A DNA stretch of 64,000 nucleotides from Lumbricus rubellus (Eukaryota > Annelida > Clitellata > Crassiclitellata > Lumbricidae), in NCBI GenBank assembly GCA_945859605.1, contig OX243812.1, forward strand, positions 46,575,657 to 46,639,656. The letters run 5' to 3'. A program made the translations under genes and the position numbers. The notes beneath the pieces were generated by a model. It searched no databases, was not told the origin of the DNA, and saw nothing but the letters and a program-made list of their open reading frames with translations. This document shows, in pieces, positions 1 through 10,713 of this stretch. Numbering within the stretch: the stretch's first letter is position 1; every line of letters begins with the position of its first letter.

Positions 1-1002
1 TGACTTATAGGCTTACGATGCAACACATAACATTTATGTAGAATGTAAAATTTAAGTTACATTGTGTAAAAAGTATTCTGTTCTCAAAATTTTACAATAG
101 CCTACTCTGCATGTTCCGAACTGTTTCGCCATGATGACGTAGTCGAATCATGTTGACAAGACGCCACTAAGTAAATGTCTGCTGTGGATGGCCGAAAGGC
201 ACAGAGGGTGTACTTTAACCTATCACGCTTCAACCAACCTCGGTCTCCCCTACTTGAAACATAAGTTGTCTGGCTGTGAAATCACAATGCATAAGCAATG
301 ACTTTTGTAGGGCTTTTAACGATGAAAAGAACACAATGACATCTTGACTTCTTAGCCAACAAGTCTGTATTCAATTGTCTTTGATGACCATCTGCTAATG
401 CCATTGTCATTTTGAAGCTTCAAACATCAAGTTGTCCATGTGCACGCAGGCCTACTTCTGTATCTTTAGCACAGCTGCACAGGAAATGGACAAGAACACT
501 TTGAAACTAACACTGGATTTGGCTGCTATAATACTTCCTAGTTCACTCTGCAAGGAAGTATCCTACCTACAGGGATTCCCCAGTTTGGTTCTTTGATTCT
601 TTCAATTTCGTAGGTCATGCGAGAATTGAATAATTGACTGAAGAACGAACGAATACAGAGCTGCATAAAGGCACCGATAGAAATACGCAAGTAGACCTAT
701 CACACCCCCCCACTCCCGCCTGCGTATATTCGGGAGAAAACCATGTCTCTGTGAAACGAGGCGTAGACTAAAATATTAAGTGTGGTTTAATCGGTTTATA
801 CTTTTTATTGTACGTATGGTGCTGGCCTAAGCTGAGAATGCGTGAGCAGCACTGCGCAATGTAAAACGACTTTCAAATGATAGTGACTCATTGTTTTCTG
901 TATAATCTATCGGTTACTATGTGCACGCAAGGTTCTTTGAAGATGTGCACGTGTTCTCAGGGCTGCAGAAGCTCTCGAACTGCTTATAAAAGCACATATA
1001 AT

Positions 1003-1165
1003 TATTATATACTATATAATATATACTATATATAATTATATATATATATATACTGTATACACTATATACATGTATACTATTATACTGTATACACTATATA
1101 TACTATATATACTATATATACTATATATAATATATATACTATATTTATTATATATATAATTTTAC
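1003..1165. repeat. AT-rich simple repeat (TATAC/TATA)
   Basis: About 160 bases of alternating TA with interspersed TATAC units. Low-complexity microsatellite; no coding meaning. Confidence 0.85.
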
Positions 1166-1937
1166 ATATACTATAGGTGGCAATTGCTATTCACTGATCA
1201 ACATATCTCGAGTGTCACTCTCTCGTGCTGCACACATTATAATGGGGTCATTGGCCGACGACGGCGGCGACGATAGCACCGTGTCTAGGACAGTCACGAC
1301 ATCTCTCAGTTCCATTCAGATGGCTTTGTCGTTTTATGGGTTAATAGAGCAGCGGCTATTATTATGAGCAACGACGACCATGACAATGACGATGATAACG
1401 ACGACTACGACGACGACCATGGCGATGTGAGGAACAGAGGTCGTGTTCCATTGTTGTGCACTGTTATCAAAATGTCGTACTAATTCTTCAGTTGATCTCT
1501 CCAAAAATCAAACAGTCGTTGAAATATGTCAGATTGTCTTTCCCTAAAGTGTTAGTGTATGAAAAATCTTTGTCTGTCTCTAATTCTTCATTAGCTTGTT
1601 GTTGTTGTCCTTCTCTATTTTTCTTTCGTCCGTAATCTTTGTCTTGCTTTTACTCTTTTATTCTCTGTTATTCTTTGTCTCGCTTTTATTCTTTCAGAAT
1701 AATAGGCTATGAACGAACGAGTGCTTGTAAATCACTTAGCATGGGTGAAGGACATTTCGGCACATGTACATTGTACAACCAGGCGCCCCAACAACTATAG
1801 ACAATCGAGTAATGACATCATAATGGCATGATAATAGATCTATACACAAGAGGCTGTGCAACTAGGACAATCGCTGTGCGGCTGTGTAGGCTACAGCAGA
1901 ATGACACATTTGCCTTTACAGCAGAAAAGGTCATGCG

Positions 1938-2060
1938 CATGGGCGGAGTTGGTTTTAGTTTATGGAAGGGGTGGCTAAAGTATACATTATCTTCCACGGG
2001 CTTAGGGCGGACGAATTAGTGGCCGAGGGACAATCGTCGAGGCGCGAAGCGCCGAGCAGA
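1938..2060. mobile_element. Fragment related to the TIR element at 58696
   Basis: Begins CATGGGCGGAGTT at 1938, matching the first 13 bases of the terminal repeat of the element at 58696-59684, and continues with loosely similar sequence (TTTAGTTTATGG, then a G-run followed by GGCTAAA). No opposite end or target-site duplication could be found, so it is a truncated or decayed copy, and its right boundary is a guess. Confidence 0.35.
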
Positions 2061-2263
2061 CGAATGGGTTTTTATTTGGGGAGGAGATGTGCCCCTCCCA
2101 TGGTCTAAGACTTGAATAGATGTTCCCTTCCCATTGTTTAAATTTTATTTCCACACTGCATTTTAGGCTGTCATCTTACTAAGGGATGTGCCCCTACCCT
2201 TTATAGTTATTAATTAATTGTTTAATTAATTAGTTATTAATTGCTGCTTTGCTTTTTTACCAG

Positions 2264-3322
2264 ATGGAAGCGTCGCTGTCCGCTCCAGCGTCCTTCAAGG
2301 TCTCCATCAATGGACTCCTGCCACATCCGTCCTCAGCGTCCAAGGACCATTCGTCAAAGACCAGCAGCTTCCTCTTTGGACAATCGACAGTGCCAACGGA
2401 AAAGCTCAAAAACGACCACAACTGTATGCACAACAGATCCTACGCTGCCACCGTCTGGCAGTTGATTAAATGCCTTCTGTCTCAGTGTGCCTCCTTCCGC
2501 TGTTCCCTCGTGCGCAACCAGTGGGACCACCTCAACGTACCTACAAGGCACGACATACAACGGATAGTTGTCAGTGCAGTACCCTACCTTCTCTTCCTCC
2601 TCTTCTACGGCATCAATCCTTACCTACACGCACTGCCGATCTCCTCAGACATCGGATGCGCCAACCTCAGGAACGTTTCAGCGTGGGAGAGCTACTTCTT
2701 TCCGTGGTCAATCCACCTCATGGTGTCGTCCGTCCACTTCATGGTCCTCGACTTCCTCGCTGCGTTACCGTACCTGGCTCATTACGTCATTCCGGTACTC
2801 TACCCCGTCTTCCTGTACCTCATCGATCGACTAGAGCTCGTCCAACAGTTCTACCGGCTGCTCGGCCTGACCATGTGGGGCCACTACGCCATCTGGTTCC
2901 TACTACCGACCCTACCGCCCTGGGCGCTGGACTTCATAGCGGCCGGTCAGAGGACAGCCGCCAACCAAACTACGATGGCTCAGGCGATCCTGGTGGCCCA
3001 CAAGGAGGGTCCTGCCTTCGCGCGTATCGACGCCTTCACCGGAAGACCATTTTTCTACGGAATGTTCGTCGGAAATCCGGTTCCGTTCGGGTCGTTTCCT
3101 TCCGGTCACGTGGCCTGGCCCATGTGCATCCTGTTGACACTTCCGGTCAACCTTCGTCCGAGGTTCACCGGCTACGTCGTCTGGGTGGCCTGGGCAACAC
3201 TCTACACGGGACACCATTACGTGCTCGACATTTTCGGTGCTATCATCCTGGTCGCTGCTATTGCCCGGCTCATGGCATATGCCACCCTCGCGCAATCTCG
3301 TTGCCCCGTCCTGCCCCTATAG
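2264..3322 (+). CDS. PAP2-superfamily membrane protein, Aur1/IPC-synthase-like
   Basis: An uninterrupted 352-codon frame from ATG 2264 to TAG 3322. Just upstream is a pyrimidine tract ending in CAG (2251-2263), which reads as a 3' splice site, so this is probably the last and main coding exon; coding sequence could also begin in an exon further upstream. In-frame stop at 2231 blocks simple extension. The first ~90 residues are Ser/Pro-rich and not recognisable. From about residue 100 there are roughly six hydrophobic segments. The C-terminal half carries the lipid-phosphatase/transferase motifs: SFPSGH (S280-G281-H282) and GHHYVLD, giving the H-x3-D pair H318/D322. Known for the family: these residues form the catalytic site of PAP2 enzymes; this motif spacing with long membrane segments is like fungal Aur1 and related sphingolipid synthases. 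Inference: transfers or hydrolyses a phospho-headgroup in Golgi or ER membrane. Substrate cannot be read from sequence. Confidence 0.8.
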   Translation: MEASLSAPASFKVSINGLLPHPSSASKDHSSKTSSFLFGQSTVPTEKLKNDHNCMHNRSYAATVWQLIKCLLSQCASFRCSLVRNQWDHLNVPTRHDIQRIVVSAVPYLLFLLFYGINPYLHALPISSDIGCANLRNVSAWESYFFPWSIHLMVSSVHFMVLDFLAALPYLAHYVIPVLYPVFLYLIDRLELVQQFYRLLGLTMWGHYAIWFLLPTLPPWALDFIAAGQRTAANQTTMAQAILVAHKEGPAFARIDAFTGRPFFYGMFVGNPVPFGSFPSGHVAWPMCILLTLPVNLRPRFTGYVVWVAWATLYTGHHYVLDIFGAIILVAAIARLMAYATLAQSRCPVLPL

Positions 3323-6300
3323 CACCCTCCCCGTCGTTCATTCCCCCACCCATAGCTCAATCCATTGCAAAATCTCTGGTCAGTCGAACGAAAGCCTTCT
3401 CTCAGAGATCGTCATCTGAGCTTTATACATGTAATTGTCAACGATTTCTATGGTGCCTCAAAAAGTATTAGTTCAGTTGATGGATTTTGGTAATCAAGCA
3501 AATGTCGAGATATGATGTGAAGTTGAGCAAACGTGTTGTGATGCAGATAAGGCGAAGAAATGAGCAACCGTAGTAGGTCTATACGGGTTTCATGATTTCA
3601 GATGACCTTGATGACGAACGAAGGATGGAAACCCACTCGAGATTTGGACAAGAATATGCGATCAACTTATAAGCCGAAAGTGATAACGAGTCAAAATCCG
3701 GTGCATTGAACGCACGATACTTGTAGTATGCATAATGTGTATGTATGTACGTATGGATGAATGTGTGTATGTGTACGTAGGTATGTGTGCATGAGATCAG
3801 TAAACACAACCTCGGATGCTCAAGTGCATCGAGTCGACAAAAATTCACCCGTGCCAATCAGCTTAGTCTAATATACGCAGCTTAATTTGTTAGTTTTCTG
3901 TTGAAATTGTCGTCACAGGAGACATTAACAGTTGCCTAGGTCTGTCCTGATCTAGCATAAGGCAGGCGTTGTGATAATGCTATCAAAATTTATATCTACC
4001 TGACCGTGTCTTAACCTCATCTAACCGAAGAACTTCTACAGCGCCAACGTGAGGAGACACTAATCAAAATCGTTGTGATCGGAGCCAATTAAGCCTTGAT
4101 TCCTTGTACACCGAATGGAGATTAAGTCGGAAGATCTGGTTAAGTACTCTGAGGCCTCAGGAGTCGGCAAACATAAGTGAGACTTAAGTCAGTTAAGTAT
4201 GGTTGACCGAAGTGTAGAGTATCGTGTAAAACTAGTAGACCTACAACTGTTATTTGGATATAACGGTTACCGTACGGTAAGAGACGGACATAATCATAGG
4301 TCTAGACCGTCTAGCTAATGTTTCCACCGAATGGCAGGTTTGAGTCAGACAACGCCCATAAATTACGGTCTGATCAGTTTCATTGTAGAAGAGCAGACCA
4401 TAGGGCCTATAATTATACCCCTATAATAAAGGCTATAGGCCTAGGCCCTAGGTAGAATGTGAGGAATACAATTTCTCAGTTGACGTGGAGCTCCAGAAAA
4501 GGAAGAAACTCCGTAGTAGAGCAGTTTTAATAGAGGGGCAATCCTCGTTTCTGTCATCTTAAGACTTACAGACCTATGTAGGTAGTTGTGTGAGACGAGA
4601 AGTGCCTCTTTATCAAGCAGAGTTTAGGGCTACACTCTCAAAGGCTACCCGATTATCATTACGATGCTGTAACAATGTAACTGTACTAAACGTCAACTGT
4701 CTCTTTAAATGCGTCTTGTAATAATTTGTAAATCACGTGATGAATTATTAAGCGCGATCATCATATCCTCTATTTTTATAGTTGAATATTATGCATGCTA
4801 CTGTTTTAAAGGCGTAACATATTTTGCAGATCTTTGTACGAGGATGTTTAGTCATAATATTTAAACCTGTAATTTTGATAATTATTCAACAGTGCAAATA
4901 AATATCGTCCATGTTCTTTACTAAGTGACGTAGAATGCGTATTAGTTTCTGTGTTTTTCGCACCACACAGTCACTTAATATATTAAACCAGATCTACTTT
5001 TTACACCTTTAATGCCTACATTACAATGATGGACTTTTAAAGAAACAAGAAATATTTATAATTTTTTAATGAGCTGCGAAAATGAAAGACTACAGTGCGG
5101 ACGAAACAAATGTCACCTCTCACCTACACAGTCAGTTAGAAACACAAGAAATTCGAGTTGCCAATACAGATGCCTAGTTCCCTCATAATAATAGTATAAT
5201 AATAATAATAAAATAATAATGATGCTCGGATAGAAATGTTTATGATGATGATGATGATGATGACCTAATTAAAGCTTTCAAGAGAGTAATAATGTCCTAC
5301 TTAAGGCACAGACAAGTTCTAACATGTTTTTAACACTTGCAGTAGTTATAGAAAGTTAATTAAATTTTGTTTAGCTTGTTGCAATGGTTCTTTAATGATG
5401 ATAACAACAATAAATATAGTAATAAAAATCATGCAACTAAATTGTCCAAACTCCAAAACTGAAGAGGTTCCTAGGTAGGCATATTAGAAACATGTTTAGA
5501 CGCATCACACAGGCTACATATAATAAATACATAAACAAAAGACCTTGTATAACTTACAATAAGGCATATTCTTTTGTAACCCTTATTGGTCCTGACCGAC
5601 ACAGAACTGGGCAACTGGACCTGAATCTTAACCGTACGAACTTTTACCATCTGAGTAAACTCATGGGTCCGCAATTTTGAAGCAACTAAAGTTTAAGGCT
5701 TGACTATGCATAAAAGGGACATCAGTTCTCATAAGTGTTTTATATGGACCATCTACCATAAGCTGAAGATAACCTTTATGTACATGTATCAACACAGAGC
5801 ATAATATATGGCCGTCTGATTTAAATTTCTTAGCTTAAATAAACATGCCTTCACAAACTTGTTGAAAAATATTCTGGTGCCAATGATACCAGTAGACGTG
5901 AATGAAAAGAGATGATATGCGACTCTATAGAGATTAATGAAGTTGGCAAATGTTGCACTTAGCACTGTTACAGCAGAACCCCATTTGATCTGCTCCAACC
6001 AAAACTCTTATAAACTTGCCATTTAATCCCACAAATCTCTTAATAATTCCAAAGGTAACCCTCTGGTTTTGAAAAATCCTAAAATATCATAAACCCTAGC
6101 ATGGACCAACTGTACGAGCCAACAGACTGGACTGTATCATTAGCATCAATCATGTTTATAATCTCAAGAGAAATCCATTAAATCCTCTGGTCAAATTTGA
6201 CGACATTTTCTATATATATGCCGTTAAGAGTAAATACAACCACCAAACCTATAAAATTAACTAAACCATTTAAATTAATTAGCCAATAAACCTGCAAAAC

Positions 6301-8196
6301 TATCTTCTTTCTTAAGTTTTACATAAATGCAAAACCAACATTGACAAACAAAATGCAACTTTCGGTCGCAACTGTGCAGTAGAACAGAAATAGATGATAA
6401 AACCAATAATGTGTAAAATTCTTTTCTATGAGATTAAAACCTGAAATACTTCAACATAATCCAAAATCCTGGAGACCTGAATGAATTTCAGGATTCTCAA
6501 ATAACTTTCCTGGAGATCTTTCACAGATTTCGTCCATATCAGTCACAACAAGCTGTCAAGTCCGTAAAATTTTGAGACCTCAACAACTCCAAAATTATGA
6601 CATGTCAAGCACTGTAGCACCTTTTTAAAAATCAAATCATCTATGACAATATCAGCCAAGCATTTGTAATATCAAAGAGGGCAAACCAGCATATGAAATA
6701 TGAATCGCAGAAGAATTGCACACGTGAACAATGTTGTTCCATTTAAAAAGTTCCAATGAAAAGAAAAACTCTGGAAAAACTATAAGTTAGTACTTTAGTA
6801 GCAAAAGGCATTGAATTAAGACAATTTATTTTTGTAATAAATAACTGCTGGATATATAATAACCAAATGCATCAGTCAAAATTGAGATCCAACTTTTACC
6901 ACTTTACAGGACAATGCTCCAATGCTCACATACACTGCAGCCATGGTTCTATTAAAAACTAGAGGTATAAAAGTCAACATTAACGACGTAAAGAGCATGA
7001 CCAAACAAATCACACAATCATTTGCATATTCGGTAGCAAAGACAAGGTCACCGGACACAAGCAGAAGCACATGAAAAGTGTCAAAAAAAACTAGCACAAA
7101 AGTCAACCCAATACCCACACATCAAAGATGCAAGTTGCACAAGACCATGCAAAGAAAGTAACACAGTGTTAACACAGAAAGTGAAACCAATGCAGTCAAT
7201 TTAAAGCAACTCAGTAACAAACACAGTGTGATAACGTGCAATAATATAGCGATTTCAACGTACAAATTCCTCAAACTTAAATGTGATATAAGTGTGCTCT
7301 GTTCCTCAACTGGCAAAAAATTAATCAAAGCAGAGAAACTGTAACTTAGCACAAATAAAACTAGTATTATACAATTTTTCCAGTCAAGCAAATCTCATAG
7401 GTGCCTTAGATAGTAATAAAATTTAGGGATGGCAAGGCATTAACCATGAAAACAACGATACAAGTTTACACTTACAGAAGACAAAAGAAAAACTTTAAAC
7501 TAAATTAAAGCCAACTAGGGCTGCAACAAACCTTTACATGCATCGAATGAATCAAGGCAGACTCAACAAACTGAGAGCCAGTCAAATGAACTTTGCATCT
7601 ACATCAAAGCCAGTTTGCACAATTCCAAGGGAAGGAGGTCTAATTACTAAGATCATTAAGTTCTATACTTTCACGTACTTGGCTTTCAAGACTTCTACTA
7701 GAAAATTTTAATCAATAAAATTAATCATGGTTGGTAATATGCAAGTATTGGCAATACAATTTAAATATTTTCAAATTATTATTTTTGCAAACACTGTGAC
7801 AAATCATTTGCAAATCATTGTGCACATTTCTAGATAATGTTCTTCTAACTAATGCATTTTTTCATTCTGCACTAAATAAAAAAACTGCTTACTAACACCA
7901 TGAATCATACGACATTTCAGTTCAGAAGATTAGGATTTTGAGGCCATGAGTTATTACTGAATTACTACCAAAAAACAATGTATTTTAAAATCTGCATCAG
8001 GAGCTTTCCCAAAAATTATACCAGTGACTAAATACTTTGGCTCTGTACGAAATCTGCACATCTAGAATATTTCTATTGTTCATTTCAAAACCTATAGTAA
8101 CCTACTGGTTTAAAAGAAGAACAATGACGAAAAAAGTCGAAAGGAACAGAAAGAACGCTTCAGTTCTTACTGGCAAATGATGAAAGGTTTGTTGGC

Positions 8197-8248
8197 CACA
8201 TGTGCCTTCAAGCATCTCAGTTGCTGGTCAGCTTGAAGGTCACATGTG
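8197..8248. repeat. Inverted repeat (hairpin) with 17-18 bp arms
   Basis: Left arm CACATGTGCCTTCAAGC (8197-8213) is complementary to GCTTGAAGGTCACATGTG (8231-8248) apart from one bulged base; the loop is 17 bases. In RNA either strand would fold into a long stem. Confidence 0.75.
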
Positions 8249-8283
8249 ATCATCAGTTGAATACAGCCCTAATTCTATGATAT

Positions 8284-8320
8284 GGTCCATCATATCAACA
8301 GAACGTTGATATGATGGACC
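8284..8320. repeat. Perfect 16-bp hairpin, 5-base loop
   Basis: GGTCCATCATATCAAC (8284-8299) and its exact reverse complement (8305-8320) flank AGAAC. It sits 36 bases after the other hairpin. Neither arm matches a family I recognise. Confidence 0.85.
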
Positions 8321-10713
8321 AACAAAATCCACATACAGATTGGAATTGTTAGGGTACAGGAAATATGCAATTTATACTCCAGCAATGAACAAATTCAAGA
8401 GATCGAAATATTGACTAGTGTAGGAGGTATATTAGTAAAAACAGCATTTGCACGACAAAACTGACAAAAGAAAATATTGTTTTGTATTCTGAATGTACGT
8501 AATGCAAAACAAAAATACTTAATACTGAATAAATGAACATATATATACAAATGTATACAATGAACATATATGAATTTATATTTATATATATACATACATT
8601 TATATATATATATATATATATGAATTCATGAAATGATTACTATAAACATGTATATAATAATTTAACATGTAAAGTAATATTGCACGAAGTTGTTGTAAAG
8701 TGAAAGTGAAGTAAAACATACAGAGGAATTAGTGCCAAATTCCATCTTCACCTAAGCTATTTAAAGACATAATATCAGAAAAGTAGACAATTCAAAAGCT
8801 TCTTGACTTGGAAGAAAAACCAAACTGGAGAACACAATGAAAAACAAACATAATGCAAAACAAAAGAAACAAGAGAAAGCTGTTCAACTAGTTTGCAATA
8901 AGTTAGAACCGCTATGTACAAGAAAAATTCATCAAGCAACTTCAATGAGGTCAGCAGCATGGAATATGAAGATGGCTGGAATGGACAAGGCGTGGTTCAT
9001 TCGAAAGCATCATATTGTATTAGTTATGGCTGTAGCCAAAGAGTTCTGAACTCTGCAGCAAATCACAAAGGACCCAAATGGAAGTGAATCATGCCCAGCT
9101 TAACATAACACAATATCCAAATGCAAAATTATACGAACAAACAGAACACACAAAAAATGCTTTTAACTCAGACCAATAAAAGCACAAATCTAATGCCAAC
9201 AGATTATTTCAACAGAATCAAACCAAATCCGTTAAGCGCTATAACTCTACAGTCGTATAAATATCAGTAGAAGTACACAGAGATCGTATGGATACACTTT
9301 ACAATAGACTATACACCTAAAGATACATACGACAATGATATGTGCAAGCATTGAAAAGAACTAGTGTGCATTGAATAGATGTATTGGATGAAATATACTT
9401 GACAGGAATGCAATGACTCTAGATTTGACCAGTACACCTTAGACCTCAAGAATCCAATAGATCTGCCAATATTGCTAATTCCAAGTACAAAATATGGCTA
9501 TCATATGTAAAATATATATCAAGTGCAATTGAAACAAGAGCAGCAAATTACAATTTAGAACAGTTTTTAAAGATTCATCAAGCATCTGCAGTACAAAAAC
9601 CTAGCATAACCGTGGAAAGTTTAAAAAAGACCTGAGCATTTCCGTTAGAATAAGCCACTGATTTTCCTTGGAAATGAAAGGAATAAGGGCTCTAAAGTTT
9701 TATCACTTAGGAATTGTTGTGTACATATGAAATAACAGGAAGAAACAACCTCATGACAAGACTAGTCATATTAAAAATATTTTCCAAACTGAAAGACAGT
9801 CCATTATAAATTAGTATAAAAGTGATGAGAAAGACTCAAACTCAAAACAAGGACTTCATATCGCATCAAATTTTGCTTATAAAATCATTGCTTGTAAGAA
9901 ACTCTGCTGTTTTGTTTGTTTTGAAATTTGAACTCAAGAGTCACATAAATTTATCAATATTATCGACAAATTTCTGACCAGCTAAAAATCTTGTTGCCAT
10001 TTCACCAAAGAGAAAACGCAACCTGTAGCTTGTCTCCACTACGTTCTATTCAGCCCGCTACAACATGATGTTCACGTGATAAAGGTGATGCATAAAATAT
10101 ACTAAATGCGACACCTACTTTCGTACGGACTCTACCCTTTGCTGCACAGCATGTTTTAAAAGCAATGTAAATCACAAAGGACATCAGCAATGTGTAAAGT
10201 TCTAACCCACTATAAAAATATGATCCACTTCAACAAACACTCCAAATAAATGCATTGAACACTTAAAGTGATGCAAAGCAATGTACAGTGCAGCACAAAT
10301 TTCTTTCAAAATATCAAAAAATCCATCAATGCTGCATTCGAAAATCCATAAATAACGTCCTGCAACAAAGCTCTTCAGCTAACTCATCTGCTCAAGCTCT
10401 GAAGATCATTTGCAACAGTCGTCACTTTAGCTGCAACAAACTACAGCAGAATATCTGTAAAAGTACAAAATAGAACAATAACAGTTAATAATGCTAATGA
10501 TAGAAAACTTTATGAAAAATATCAACAAAATAAGTAGAGCTGAATGTCTTAAAAATACAAAACTGAATCTAATATTATTACATATATTTAGTCAAAAAGT
10601 TTAAAGGGAAAAATGTAAAATTACTAGCATATGGCATTGGCTATATGGCACAAAAATTAAGTATTATTGTATAAAATTAGGAAGCCCTTAAGAATGAAGA
10701 AAGTGAAAGCCAG

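Larger units (their letters stand above)
1..2240. other. Region without a recognised gene
   Basis: No convincing exon found on either strand. It holds an AT-rich simple-sequence block (1003-1165), a short GAC/GAT-rich stretch (1358-1425) and, from 1938, a fragment resembling the terminal part of the transposon at 58696. It probably contains the upstream part of the PAP2-type gene (promoter, 5' exon or intron), but I cannot place these. Confidence 0.5.
3323..10713. other. Intergenic or UTR stretch without recognised genes
   Basis: No supportable exon on either strand; all open frames are short and lack recognisable protein features. The left part presumably includes the 3' UTR of the PAP2-type gene; an AATAAA at 4897-4902 is a possible poly(A) signal. 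The right part lies downstream of the minus-strand MAP7-family stop codon and may be its 3' UTR; TTTATT at 6825-6830 (AATAAA on the minus strand) is a possible end. It contains two hairpins (8197-8248, 8284-8320) and TA-rich repeats near 8570-8622. Confidence 0.4.

Noticed and set aside
2470..3471. 333-codon open frame overlapping the PAP2-type gene.
   Set aside because: It is the +1 shadow of the conserved frame, rich in Pro/Arg/His with no motif; the other frame carries the catalytic motifs and membrane segments.
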